From JAJVID01 sp035714085 (GTDB taxonomy: Bacteria; Acidobacteriota; Blastocatellia; RBC074): a stretch of DNA of 64,000 nt. Below are positions 7,784-16,151 of this stretch, one piece after another. Numbering within the stretch: position 1 is the first letter of the stretch; every line of letters starts with the position of its first letter. The notes below the pieces were generated by a model. It was not told where the DNA came from. It searched no databases and saw nothing but the letters and a program-made list of their open reading frames with translations. The DNA lies in NCBI GenBank assembly GCA_035714085.1, contig DASTMP010000173.1, positions 1 to 64,000 on the forward strand. The letters run 5' to 3'. The translations under genes were made by a program, and so were the position numbers.

Positions 7784-8258
7784 CGAAATTCTCCATCAGA
7801 TATTCGGGCCGCCGCTCGCGCAGGTGCAGAAACAGTTCGTGCGCCAGATTGATGATGCGGTTGACCCCGTAGGCGTATTGATTGTTTTTGACCTTGATGG
7901 ATACGGAAACGAAGCCTCCACGGTTCGCGCAGGAAACCTCGGCCCGTTTGCGATCAATCCGCCGGTGCTCTGGCAATTCTCTGTCGTGCCGCCGCTCGAT
8001 GAAGCTCTTCAATTCGGCGTAGAGCGCCGATTTCGCCGGAACGTTCGGCAGAAGCCGTTTGAATCGCAGCTCGTTTTTCGCCGCATCCACGCTCAGTTCC
8101 ATCCGATGATTGATTACCCAAACGAACTGGAAGTGACCGTTCTTGATTTCGCTAAAGCCGCGAAAGACGCCGCGGTCGGCATACGTCTGCAGGCTCTCTC
8201 TGACAACATTCAAAGGCTTATTTATCTGTCTTTGGGCAATTGTCATCGCTGTCTTCAT
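7767..8258 (-). CDS. Hypothetical protein
   Basis: I do not recognise this protein of about 163 residues. It is soluble, with no signal peptide or membrane segment, and is rich in Arg, Lys and Glu. The N-terminal 25 residues (MTIAQRQINKPLNVVRESLQ and on) closely resemble the whole of the 32-residue product encoded at 9016-9114. Start ATG 8258 is chosen because it lies 16 bp after the stop of the ATC-hydrolase-like gene; ATG 8246 is an alternative and TTG 8297 would overlap that gene. The end overlaps the cytochrome c start by 17 bases, so the gene is probably translated as part of the operon. Confidence 0.6.
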   Translation of the reverse strand: MKTAMTIAQRQINKPLNVVRESLQTYADRGVFRGFSEIKNGHFQFVWVINHRMELSVDAAKNELRFKRLLPNVPAKSALYAELKSFIERRHDRELPEHRRIDRKRAEVSCANRGGFVSVSIKVKNNQYAYGVNRIINLAHELFLHLRERRPEYLMENFDVPQE

Positions 8259-8274
8259 TATGCCGAGTAGTTCA

Positions 8275-9003
8275 TCACTGGCGACTTTTGGAACCAACCT
8301 GATATGGCGGTTTTTGCAATTGAACCAATACGACGTCCGCTGGCTCTACGCCACGCTTGTCATGATCGCGGATAAACCGAAAGCGACAGGAGTCTCCGCC
8401 CGTCGAGATCGTTGATGGGCGCTCCGTGCGAATCGGACGAGGCGACCGGTCAATAACTTCCATCCAAATGCGGTCGAACATGCACAAGACAGGCGTCAGA
8501 GTGGGTTCGCCGTGGTCCACAAAAAACTGATGGTAAGCGCAGCGGCGCACCACCAATACCACCGCGTCGTCCGTTTTCTCCTCGGCGAACTCCATGCCAG
8601 TTCCCTGGTTGCGCTGGAAAAACCGGGCCAGGGACCAGCGACTCAAAAACCCGACCGGATCATGCGCGAGCCAGAGCCAGAGCTTGATCAGCAAGCGCCA
8701 GGGACGTTCCAAAGTTTGTTGAAAGACCGTGCGCGCGAAGGCATACGCGCCGACGTCGTCGCCTGTCTCTGCGCGGAATTCCCGGAATGCGGCGAGCATT
8801 AGCGAACAATACGCATAAATCGCTCTGGCTTGCGAATCGGGGAGCGCCGCCACGCTCGCGTCAAAAACCTGCTGCGTATGATCTCGGATGCGCGCGACTA
8901 ACAATTCGGCTTCGGGCGCCTTCCCCCGCAGTTCACGGCGACAATTACGCAGGAAGAAATAGCCCAATATGTTAATGACCGGGTTTCCGAATCGGAGACG
9001 CAT
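8275..9003 (-). CDS. L-2-amino-thiazoline-4-carboxylate hydrolase-like protein
   Basis: The 242-residue product shows features of the ATC-hydrolase family (PF14196-like): RRCAYHQFFVDHGEPTLTP, then LCMFDRIWMEVID, and a late STGGDSCRFRF. The founding enzyme opens the ATC ring during L-cysteine synthesis in Pseudomonas, but most family members have unknown substrates. The N-terminus (GYFFLRNCRRELRG) is basic and amphipathic, without a clear signal. The Shine-Dalgarno is weak and the start lies 12 bp after a 32-residue open frame, so coupling is possible. The family call is good; the reaction is not established here. Confidence 0.7.
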   Translation of the reverse strand: MRLRFGNPVINILGYFFLRNCRRELRGKAPEAELLVARIRDHTQQVFDASVAALPDSQARAIYAYCSLMLAAFREFRAETGDDVGAYAFARTVFQQTLERPWRLLIKLWLWLAHDPVGFLSRWSLARFFQRNQGTGMEFAEEKTDDAVVLVVRRCAYHQFFVDHGEPTLTPVLCMFDRIWMEVIDRSPRPIRTERPSTISTGGDSCRFRFIRDHDKRGVEPADVVLVQLQKPPYQVGSKSRQ

Positions 9004-9015
9004 CCTGATCAGTGA

Positions 9016-9114
9016 TTATAGGACATTCGCCCAGGTTCGACCGGCATAGGCCTGCAAGTTCACTCTGACCGCGCTCAGCGGCTTAACTGTCGTTTGTGTT
9101 TGTGAGATTGTCAT
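9016..9114 (-). CDS. Possible 32-residue peptide, paralogue of a neighbour's N-terminus
   Basis: ATG 9114 lies one base after the TGA of the upstream gene (TGA-G-ATG), and TAA at 9016-9018 closes a 32-residue frame. The product starts MTISQTQTTVKPLSAVRVNL and aligns with the first 25 residues of the 7767-8258 product with about 15 identities and one single-residue gap. The position between two genes of the same run and the kept frame favour a real peptide. A decayed duplicate is the alternative. No function is assigned. Confidence 0.4.
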   Translation of the reverse strand: MTISQTQTTVKPLSAVRVNLQAYAGRTWANVL

Positions 9115-9115
9115 C

Positions 9116-9697
9116 TCAAGATTCCCAGGCGCAACGGGGCCATTTCAATTTTAAGGGCGTCCATTTCCCGTCTTTCTTTTGGAGGACATGAAATCTACCT
9201 CCGCCGGAGAGACTCCAACTGTGACGCCCCATATAAACAACCGCCACCGTCTTGTCGGCGTTGAACCCGATTGCCGACAGTTCGATCCAACCGCCTGAAT
9301 TCGGATACTGTTTATAGAAATTCTCCCATCCCCCCTGTTTAAGCGCTGACCTCAATTCATCGTAGGGAATAAGTTCATACGGCTTTTCGATGCTGAGCCG
9401 CCGTTGGAGCAGCCAGGCCATTTTGTTTAATTTGACATACTCGGAAATCGCCTGCCCGATTATTTTCTCTGATTCAGCCTCAGGTTGAAGGCACATTTTA
9501 TAACCAATGGTTTCACTCCGAATGACCAAAGATTTTGCGTTCCCCAATAGCGACGGCCATACTGTTGGAAGGATGACGGAATATACCTCATAGGCCTCGG
9601 CGTCCTCGTACGAGTTTGGTTGGGCGTCCTTATTTGTCGCGCCATTTTGAAAGAGCGATAGAGACGAGATCAGCAGCGATACAATTTGTAATAGCAT
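9116..9697 (-). CDS. Hypothetical secreted protein
   Basis: ATG 9697 follows GGAGAGACAA, and the product of about 193 residues begins with a signal-peptide-like segment, MLLQIVSLLISSLSLFQNG. The mature part has a helical middle and a C-terminal beta-rich part (GGWIELSAIGFNADKTVAVV, then GGGRFHVLQKKDGKW) that resembles the small secreted proteins with a final lipocalin- or NTF2-like sheet found in soil bacteria. I do not recognise a named family. A longer frame back to 9754 overlaps the LLM gene and lacks a ribosome site. It lies 49 bp after the LLM oxidoreductase gene on the same strand. Confidence 0.65.
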   Translation of the reverse strand: MLLQIVSLLISSLSLFQNGATNKDAQPNSYEDAEAYEVYSVILPTVWPSLLGNAKSLVIRSETIGYKMCLQPEAESEKIIGQAISEYVKLNKMAWLLQRRLSIEKPYELIPYDELRSALKQGGWENFYKQYPNSGGWIELSAIGFNADKTVAVVYMGRHSWSLSGGGRFHVLQKKDGKWTPLKLKWPRCAWES

Positions 9698-9746
9698 TTG
9701 TCTCTCCACTATTGAGTCCGGTCTCGACCGTGCTGTGCGAAGCGAG

Positions 9747-10583
9747 TCATCCAATCACCTGAACATATCGGTCGAGAACAGGCAGGACTTTATCCCGCCC
9801 CGCAGGCGGCACATAGAAAATCGCCCGCTCCACGCCGGCGCGCTCCAGATCATCCAGCGCTTTGCGCTCCGCATTGGCCGCGAAAATAGTAATGGAGATG
9901 GAACTCGGGTCACGATCCGCTTCTTCGGCTCTCCTCCTTAACTCGGCGATCTTCTCTTCGGCGTTGACTAACCGGAGGCCGATGGGCATCCACCCGTCAC
10001 AGAATTCTATGACGCGTTCGAATGTGGTCGGCCCATTTCCTCCCATCAGGATCGGAGGATGAGGCTTCTGCACGGGCTTGGGGAACGACCAGATCGGGTC
10101 GAAGTTGACGAACTCGCCATGAAATTCAGCTTCGTCCTTGGTCCAGATCTCTTTAATGGCGAGCGCTCTCTCCCTGAGCACGCGCCAACGCCGCTTGTAA
10201 TCGGTTCCGTGATTCTCCATCTCTTCGGCGTTCCATCCGCCGCCGATGCCGAAGATGACTCTCCCGTTCGAAAGCTTGTCTAGAGTCGCAACCTCTTTGG
10301 CGGTGACGATCGGGTCACGCTCGATCACAAGGCAGATGCCCGTGCCCAGACGGAGTTGTGTTGTAGCCGATGCGGCGGCAGTTAGAGCGATAAAAGGATC
10401 GTAAGTGTGCCAATACTCACGAGGCAGGTCCCCGCCGCCGGGCCACGGGGTTCTGCGGCTCGCGGGAATGTGGGTGTGTTCCGGAAACCAGATTGACTCA
10501 AATCCACGTTGCTCGACCTCGCGCGCCAACTCATCCGGACTGATCGCGTATTCTGTCGGAAACATCGCTATTCCGATATGCAT
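9747..10583 (-). CDS. LLM-class (F420/flavin-dependent) oxidoreductase
   Basis: The 278-residue protein is a luciferase-like TIM barrel. It begins MHIGIAMFPTEYAISPDELA and contains RGFESIWFPEHTHIP, LRLGTGICLVIERDP, the GRVIFGIGGGWNAEEMENHG loop, and PHPPILMGGNGP. The pattern matches the TIGR03619-type F420-dependent group. Start ATG 10583 is set by AGGGGGAGCTT just upstream. Such enzymes oxidise or reduce small organic substrates with F420 or FMN; cofactor use cannot be decided here. It follows the ThDP enzyme by 17 bp and is probably in the same operon. Confidence 0.9.
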   Translation of the reverse strand: MHIGIAMFPTEYAISPDELAREVEQRGFESIWFPEHTHIPASRRTPWPGGGDLPREYWHTYDPFIALTAAASATTQLRLGTGICLVIERDPIVTAKEVATLDKLSNGRVIFGIGGGWNAEEMENHGTDYKRRWRVLRERALAIKEIWTKDEAEFHGEFVNFDPIWSFPKPVQKPHPPILMGGNGPTTFERVIEFCDGWMPIGLRLVNAEEKIAELRRRAEEADRDPSSISITIFAANAERKALDDLERAGVERAIFYVPPAGRDKVLPVLDRYVQVIG

Positions 10584-10600
10584 AAGCTCCCCCTCGGAAA

Positions 10601-12550
10601 TCAGTGGTTGTAAGACATGCACCCGGGTTCGACAGTGCCGAGGAAGCCCGGCGGGAATTGCTGACTGGCCCAGAATTCCTTCTTCGCCTGGCAATTGATT
10701 AGTGAAGGCCGGCTCTCCTTGACGGCGATCTGGTAACAGCGTTCGAGCGCCGCGCGGAAGTCTCCCGGCTGGGTCACGTACTCGCCGTGCGCGCCGAGGC
10801 CTTCGGCGACCTTGTCATAACGCACATTCTCCTGAAACAGGTGGAGGCTCAACGTTACGGGGCTGCGGCTGTTGCCCGACCACGTGCCCCAGGCGTTGTT
10901 GTTGTATACGATCACGACTATAGGCATGCGGTATTTCGAAGCGGTCTCGAGCTCCATGATCGTGTAGCCGATGCCGGCGTCGCCCGTGACGCAGATCACC
11001 GGAGCGCCTTTGTACGCGGCCTGCACGCTGACGCCGTTCTGCACCGCAGCCGCGGCGCCGAACGCGTAACCGACATCCGGCCCAATCGCTCCGTATTGAT
11101 ACGCCCCATTCAGAATCTGGCCCGGACGGTAACCGCGCAACCAGCGGCGCACATATCTCGCAATGCCGTATCCGCCCGAGACGAATGTTGTCTGCTCTTT
11201 GGGCAGTTTGCCGCGATACATAAAATCGCTCAGTTCTTTGGCGATCACCGCCGGGTGGACGGCATCGGCGTAGCTCAAGCCTTTCGCGTAGTAAGCTTCG
11301 TTTTCGTCTTCGAATTTCTTCCGCGCCGCCGCGATCTCGGCCACCCACGCATCGTGTTTCATCGGGGGCAGGGCGTCGGCGAGGGCTTCGAGCGCCGCCT
11401 TTTCGCAACTGACCATGCCGACGTCTATTGGCACGTTGCGGCCTATGTCTTCGGGACACGGATCGATGCGAATGTATTTGGCGTCCGGCCCGAAGGCGAA
11501 CTCGCCGACCTTCGGCATGCAATACTGGCCTGCCAGCACAACGACGTCGGCGCTGGCGAGCGCGTCCGGCGCGGCGTTGGCCGAAAGCGGGCTCGCGTCA
11601 GAGAACTGCCCCTTCACCGCGCCTGATTCGACGACCGGAATCTGCGCCTTCTCGGCCAGGCGCTTCAGCGCGTCCCAGGCGCGGCTGTAAAAGACCCCGT
11701 TGCTCGAGACGATGATCGGACGCTGAGCCTGTTTGAGCAGTTCGACCGCGGCCGCGACGTCCTTCGGCCCGGGGTGCGGCTTGGCGGTCGTGCGGTATTT
11801 GCCCTTGTCGTGGTAGTACTCCAGATCGCCCGGCTTCTCGAAGCGCGCGCGCGTGACTTCCGCCGGAAAATCGAGATGCGCCGGACGCGGGACTCCCGAG
11901 CGCAGCTGCCGGAACGCATAAGCGCCATACTCATGAATGCGCTTCGGAGTGATCAACCGCTTGCCATACTTCTTCAATCCTTCGGTGGTCGGCTGCTGAT
12001 AGCCGAGTTGAATGCCATACTCCGTGTCTTCATTGGCGATCGTCATGTTGCTGGCGAGCACGAGCACCGGCGAGCGCGCCGCATTGGCCGCGGCGATGGC
12101 GTTGATCATGTCGGTGAAGCCCGGCCCTTCCGTCCCTGATGCGGCCGCGACCTCGCCCGTCACACGACAGAAGCCGTCGGCGGCATGGCACATCGCGCCT
12201 TCGTGGCGACCGGAGTAGGTCAGGATGCCTTCGAGCGCAATGGCGTTGACGACAGCGTAATTGCCGGGGCAGGAGAAGAGCGCGGCAAGCCCTTCTTCCT
12301 TGCAGAGTCGCGCGAAGACCTGCGCGCCGGTCATGGGAAAGCTGGCCGGAGACAGCGTGGCTTTGGCCGCCTGGGCGAATTCGTCAGGAATTTTGATCGT
12401 CCTGTTTTCAGGCGTGTCGGCGGCGTTCGCCTTGTTGTCCCCAAATGCGATAACCGTCCCCGCCCCGGCCATCGCTTTGGTTATGAACTTTCTTCTGGAG
12501 ACGTCCGGCCCGTTTTTTTTGGCTCTGTTTTTGTTATCGGTGTTATCCAT
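10601..12550 (-). CDS. ThDP-dependent enzyme with Tat signal (acetolactate synthase-like)
   Basis: The 649-residue protein has a twin-arginine signal (SRRKF at residues 18-22, then AMAGAGTVIAFG) followed by a complete ThDP fold. The catalytic Glu is in SGRHEGAMCHAADG (Glu117), the central domain has LLKQAQRPIIVSSNGV, and the ThDP site is GDAGIGYTIMELET followed by NNNAWG. The family includes acetolactate synthase, benzoylformate decarboxylase and oxalyl-CoA decarboxylase; which reaction applies is open. Cytoplasmic ThDP enzymes normally lack an export signal, so a periplasmic location is notable. The start follows AGGAGAGGCC. It heads the minus-strand run. Confidence 0.9.
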   Translation of the reverse strand: MDNTDNKNRAKKNGPDVSRRKFITKAMAGAGTVIAFGDNKANAADTPENRTIKIPDEFAQAAKATLSPASFPMTGAQVFARLCKEEGLAALFSCPGNYAVVNAIALEGILTYSGRHEGAMCHAADGFCRVTGEVAAASGTEGPGFTDMINAIAAANAARSPVLVLASNMTIANEDTEYGIQLGYQQPTTEGLKKYGKRLITPKRIHEYGAYAFRQLRSGVPRPAHLDFPAEVTRARFEKPGDLEYYHDKGKYRTTAKPHPGPKDVAAAVELLKQAQRPIIVSSNGVFYSRAWDALKRLAEKAQIPVVESGAVKGQFSDASPLSANAAPDALASADVVVLAGQYCMPKVGEFAFGPDAKYIRIDPCPEDIGRNVPIDVGMVSCEKAALEALADALPPMKHDAWVAEIAAARKKFEDENEAYYAKGLSYADAVHPAVIAKELSDFMYRGKLPKEQTTFVSGGYGIARYVRRWLRGYRPGQILNGAYQYGAIGPDVGYAFGAAAAVQNGVSVQAAYKGAPVICVTGDAGIGYTIMELETASKYRMPIVVIVYNNNAWGTWSGNSRSPVTLSLHLFQENVRYDKVAEGLGAHGEYVTQPGDFRAALERCYQIAVKESRPSLINCQAKKEFWASQQFPPGFLGTVEPGCMSYNH

Positions 12551-12694
12551 GGCCTCTCCTGTTGTTGCCCGTCGTTTATGGACAGATGACTGGGTTTACA
12601 CGCTGTCGTCGCGCAATACCGCCCCGCAACGGCGCTGGAATATAACGGTTTGAAGTCTTGAGCAAAACTGAAAATGATGATCGAAATGCTTGCC

Positions 12695-12706
12695 TACCGG
12701 TCGGTA
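12695..12706. promoter_or_regulatory. Palindromic operator candidate, TACCG-N2-CGGTA
   Basis: The 12-bp inverted repeat TACCGGTCGGTA has perfect 5-bp arms around two bases. It lies in the 212-bp gap between the divergent ThDP-enzyme and VOC-protein genes. Motifs of this shape are common TetR-family operators, and a TetR gene ends the minus-strand run at 5017-5658, so autoregulation of the run is plausible. Confidence 0.4.
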
Positions 12707-12762
12707 AGTATAGTGAAATTGGCCGCGGCTGGCAATGTCACACCGAAAGCTGAGGCGAACAT

Positions 12763-13632
12763 ATGCGACAACTTTTCCCGCTCTCCTTTTTGCTGCTGCT
12801 GATCCCACTGGTTCCGCAACCGGCCGGCGGATCGCCGCAGGAAACATCGAACGCCACAAGCTTCCATCACGTCCACCTGAATTCGACCGACCCGGCGAAG
12901 GCGATTGATTTCTACACGCGAACCTTCGATGTGACGAAGAAGGCTGCGCTCGCCGGCTTTGACGGAGTTCAGAGCGAGAAGATGTATTTGCTCTTCAACA
13001 AAGTAAAATCTCCTCCGCCGGCCTCTCCGGACAGCGCCATCTGGCATTTCGGGTGGGGCAGCGCCTCAATGGAGGCCGATTACCAGAAGCATCTTGCGAA
13101 TGGCGTGACATTTCACACGCCGATGACCAGGCTGGGATCGGGGCTGTTGTTTGCTTATATGAAGGCGCCGGATGGCGCGTTGGTCGAGATCAACACGTCG
13201 AATACACGCGCCTTTATCCACGTCCATTTATACAGCGACGCGCCGCTCTGCGCCGCCGAGTGGTACGTCAAGCATCTGGGCGCGAGCAGCCGCTCGCAGC
13301 GCAGCGAACCCTGTGAAGTCCCATTCGCCGCGCCCAGCGAGCCGCTCGGCGTGATTCGTTCGCCGGCGGCGACAGTTAGGTTTGGCGAGGTCAGTTTGAT
13401 AATCTACCCGCGCCAGCGCCCAGGTCCACTGGTCAGCCCGCGCGGCCATGCCGTCGATCACATCGCGCTCGGCGTACCTGATTTAGCGGGCGCGCTGGAT
13501 CGATTGCGGAAATCCGGAGTTAAGGTGTTGGAGGAAGCGCGCCCGTTCGGCGACAGCAAAACGCGCGCGGCGATGATCGAGGGACCGGATTCGATTGCGA
13601 TCGAGTTAATTGAGGCGGCGCCGCGACCGTGA
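12763..13632 (+). CDS. Secreted VOC (glyoxalase/bleomycin-resistance) protein, two domains
   Basis: The 289-residue product has a signal peptide (LFPLSFLLLLIPLVPQPAGG) and two VOC modules. The first starts SFHHVHLNSTDPAKAIDFYT and ends DGALVEINTS. The second starts FIHVHLYSDAPLCAAEWYVK and runs through AVDHIALGVPDLAGALDRLR to SIAIELIE. The His and Glu residues at the ends of these modules suit a metal site. VOC proteins act as dioxygenases, lyases or binding proteins; none can be assigned. GAGGCGAACAT before the ATG supports the start. It is divergent from the ThDP enzyme and 77 bp upstream of a transporter. Confidence 0.86.
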   Translation: MRQLFPLSFLLLLIPLVPQPAGGSPQETSNATSFHHVHLNSTDPAKAIDFYTRTFDVTKKAALAGFDGVQSEKMYLLFNKVKSPPPASPDSAIWHFGWGSASMEADYQKHLANGVTFHTPMTRLGSGLLFAYMKAPDGALVEINTSNTRAFIHVHLYSDAPLCAAEWYVKHLGASSRSQRSEPCEVPFAAPSEPLGVIRSPAATVRFGEVSLIIYPRQRPGPLVSPRGHAVDHIALGVPDLAGALDRLRKSGVKVLEEARPFGDSKTRAAMIEGPDSIAIELIEAAPRP

Positions 13633-13709
13633 GTGAGCGGCAAGCCGCCGTGGCGACCGCTAGATTACGCGCGCGGCGCCGTATCTTTGCATGAGGAGAC
13701 TTACTCAAT

Positions 13710-15035
13710 TTGAAAAAATCAGCATCCAGCGACGCGTCAATTCGCAAGGTGGCGATCGCCAGCTTCATCGGCACGACCATCGAGTGGTACGACTTTTTCC
13801 TCTACATCACGGCCAGCGCGCTGATCTTCGGAAGGCTTTTCTTCCCGAAATACGACGCGCTGACCGGCGCTTTGGCTTCGTACGGCACGTCCGCGGTCGG
13901 CTTCCTCGCGCGCCCCATCGGCGGCATCGTCTGTGGACATTTCGGCGACCGAATAGGGCGCAAGTCCATGCTGATCTTCACGCTATCGTTGATGGGCGTG
14001 GCGACGGCGTTGATCGGGCTGCTTCCGACCTATAACCAGATCGGCATCTGGGCGCCGGCGCTGCTGATCACGCTGCGGATCGCGCAAGGCTTTGCGGTCG
14101 GCGGTGAATGGGGCGGCGCCGTGCTGATGGCGGTCGAGCATTCGCCGAAAGGCAAGCGCGGCTTTTATGGAAGCTGGCCGCAGGTTGGAGTCCCCGTCGG
14201 TCTGCTGCTTTCGACCGGCGTCTTCGCGCTGATCTCGAAACTGCCCGAAGATATTCTCTTCTCGTGGGGATGGCGCGTCGCGTTTCTATTTAGCGTTCTG
14301 CTTGTGGGCGTCGGCCTGTATGTCAGACTGGCGATGACCGAACCGCCGGCGTTCGCTGAGATAAAACGAACCGGCTCTGAATCGAAGGCGCCGATCCTCG
14401 ATACGTTGCGCCAGCATCCGAAAAATGTCGTCCTGGCAATGGGGGCCAGAGTAGCCGAGAATGGAGCGTTTTATCTCTACACGGGCTTTATCTTGACCTT
14501 TGCCACGCAACCGCAAATCGGGTTCTCCAGAGCGGCGGTCCTTTACGCCATCGCGCTGGCCGCCGCCGTCGAAATCATCGCCATCCCGACCTACGGCTGG
14601 CTGTCCGACAAATTGGGCCGCAGACCGGTTTATCTTTTCGGCGCCATCTTCACCGGGCTGTTCGCCTTTCCGTTCTTCTGGCTGGTCGAAACGTCGAAAG
14701 TGAGTTTGATGACGCTGGCCATATTGGTCGCGCTCGTAGCCGGGCACTCGGCGATGTACGGGCCGCAGGCGAGCTTCTTCTCCGAACTCTTCGGGACGCG
14801 GGTTCGCTACAGCGGCGCTTCGCTCGGTTACCAGCTCGCCTCAGCCGTCGCGGGGGGGCTTTCGCCTCTCATCGCGACCGCGCTGCTTCAGCGTATGGGC
14901 GTTTCCTGGCCCATCGCGCTGTTTGTCGTGGGGATGGCGGCTGTAACCACGGTTTCGGTTTTTCTTGCGACTGAGACCGCTCACGTGGAGATCAACGCTG
15001 AATCGGATGTCGGTCAGGTCGCGGCAAAAGGGTAG
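13710..15035 (+). CDS. MFS transporter, metabolite:H+ symporter (MHS) type
   Basis: The 441-residue protein has about twelve hydrophobic segments and clear MHS signatures: GTTIEWYDFFLY in helix 1, the loop HFGDRIGRKSML, and LRIAQGFAVGGEWGGAVLMA in helices 4-5. Family members such as ShiA and KgtP import organic acids with protons. The start is TTG 13710, with GAGGAG 11 bases upstream; no in-frame ATG precedes the first helix. With the VOC and tannase genes nearby it could import a carboxylate derived from aromatic esters, which is inference. Confidence 0.93.
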   Translation: MKKSASSDASIRKVAIASFIGTTIEWYDFFLYITASALIFGRLFFPKYDALTGALASYGTSAVGFLARPIGGIVCGHFGDRIGRKSMLIFTLSLMGVATALIGLLPTYNQIGIWAPALLITLRIAQGFAVGGEWGGAVLMAVEHSPKGKRGFYGSWPQVGVPVGLLLSTGVFALISKLPEDILFSWGWRVAFLFSVLLVGVGLYVRLAMTEPPAFAEIKRTGSESKAPILDTLRQHPKNVVLAMGARVAENGAFYLYTGFILTFATQPQIGFSRAAVLYAIALAAAVEIIAIPTYGWLSDKLGRRPVYLFGAIFTGLFAFPFFWLVETSKVSLMTLAILVALVAGHSAMYGPQASFFSELFGTRVRYSGASLGYQLASAVAGGLSPLIATALLQRMGVSWPIALFVVGMAAVTTVSVFLATETAHVEINAESDVGQVAAKG

Positions 15036-15096
15036 GGCGTATAATCGAATGAGAGGCCAACGCCTTCGCCGAATAATGTAGAGGAAGCGGAACTTG

Positions 15097-16080
15097 TCAC
15101 TGGATCACGATCTTGCCGCTTTCGGTGCGCGCCTCGATGCGATTGCCGCCGCCGTTCACCTTCTGATGAAGGTTACGAACACTCGCGTTCGGTCTCTCCA
15201 TGTCATCGCGATTTATCAGGACTTCGCCGGAGTTGGTCGTGGCATCGACTTCAAACCTGGCCGCTTCCGGAAGTTCGACGCGAATGCATCCCGAGACGGA
15301 ACTCAACCGCCAATTGTCGTGCGGGACCGCCTTTACGCGCAGGTCTCCCCCAGCGGTCGAACCTATAAAGTCGCCGCTTGCGCCACCCACCTCGATTCTA
15401 CCAGTCCCCTTTTTCACGGTTGCCTTGGATGGCCCCACAACCATAAGAACGATGTCTCCGTCTCCCGTCTCGGCGTCGACCCCTTGAAGCGCGCGACTGC
15501 AGGATATGGCGCCGGCGCCGGTCCTGGCTTCGACATGGGCGCCGATGGCCTCAATATCGAGATTCCCTGAGCCGGCCTCGGCCAGCGCGCCCTTTGACAC
15601 ATAGGACACTTTGATATCGCCCTTCTTGGTCTGGGTTTTCACTGGACCCGTGATCCCGGTGACCAATTGTTTTCCATTGTCCACGGCGGAATGGACTTCG
15701 GTCCGAAACGGCACATCGATTCTGCAGTCGATTCTGATCTTTTCCGCGACGGATTCGCCGCCGGATAGATTCCGTATCCGCACGTGATTTCCGTCCTGCT
15801 CGACTGATATCCGAGTCGCAAGGAAATCTTCACCCGCTTTCGTACCAGGGGGAACCCGTGCGATCGCCACAATCGAGACCTGTTCATCGCGGCCATGAGC
15901 AATTAGCAGATCTCCTTCAGACAGATGAACATCGAGAGTCACAGGATCAGCGCTTGTGACTTGAAGCGTCCGGTGATATTCGCGGACGGACTGCGCGAAG
16001 CCAAGCTGAGCGCATGCCATCAGCGCAACGGCAAGCGCAAGCGCCTGCGCAGACTGTAATCGCAAGTAGTTTTCTTTCAT
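15097..16080 (-). CDS. Secreted DUF4097-type beta-helix protein
   Basis: The 327-residue product has a signal peptide (ALALAVALMACAQLGFAQ) and then repeating short beta strands with Gly turns, for example LDVHLSEGDLLIAHG, VKTQTKKGDIKVSYVS, AGSGNLDIEAIGAHVEARTG and ATVKKGTGRIEVGGASGDF. This is the DUF4097/DUF4098 putative-adhesin pattern. The start is set by GGAGGAGTAGCC before ATG 16080. Members are envelope proteins of unknown function in many phyla. It converges with the MFS gene and follows the di-haem protein gene on the same strand by 71 bp. Confidence 0.85.
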   Translation of the reverse strand: MKENYLRLQSAQALALAVALMACAQLGFAQSVREYHRTLQVTSADPVTLDVHLSEGDLLIAHGRDEQVSIVAIARVPPGTKAGEDFLATRISVEQDGNHVRIRNLSGGESVAEKIRIDCRIDVPFRTEVHSAVDNGKQLVTGITGPVKTQTKKGDIKVSYVSKGALAEAGSGNLDIEAIGAHVEARTGAGAISCSRALQGVDAETGDGDIVLMVVGPSKATVKKGTGRIEVGGASGDFIGSTAGGDLRVKAVPHDNWRLSSVSGCIRVELPEAARFEVDATTNSGEVLINRDDMERPNASVRNLHQKVNGGGNRIEARTESGKIVIQ

Positions 16081-16151
16081 GGCTACTCCTCCTACAAATC
16101 GGGCGGTCCCCCGGTCCGACGCCGAGGAACCGCCGTTCCAGATCTCTGCGG

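Noticed and set aside
10787..11626. Plus-strand open frame (279 codons)
   Set aside because: It is antisense to the ThDP enzyme, and the composition is that of a shadow frame.
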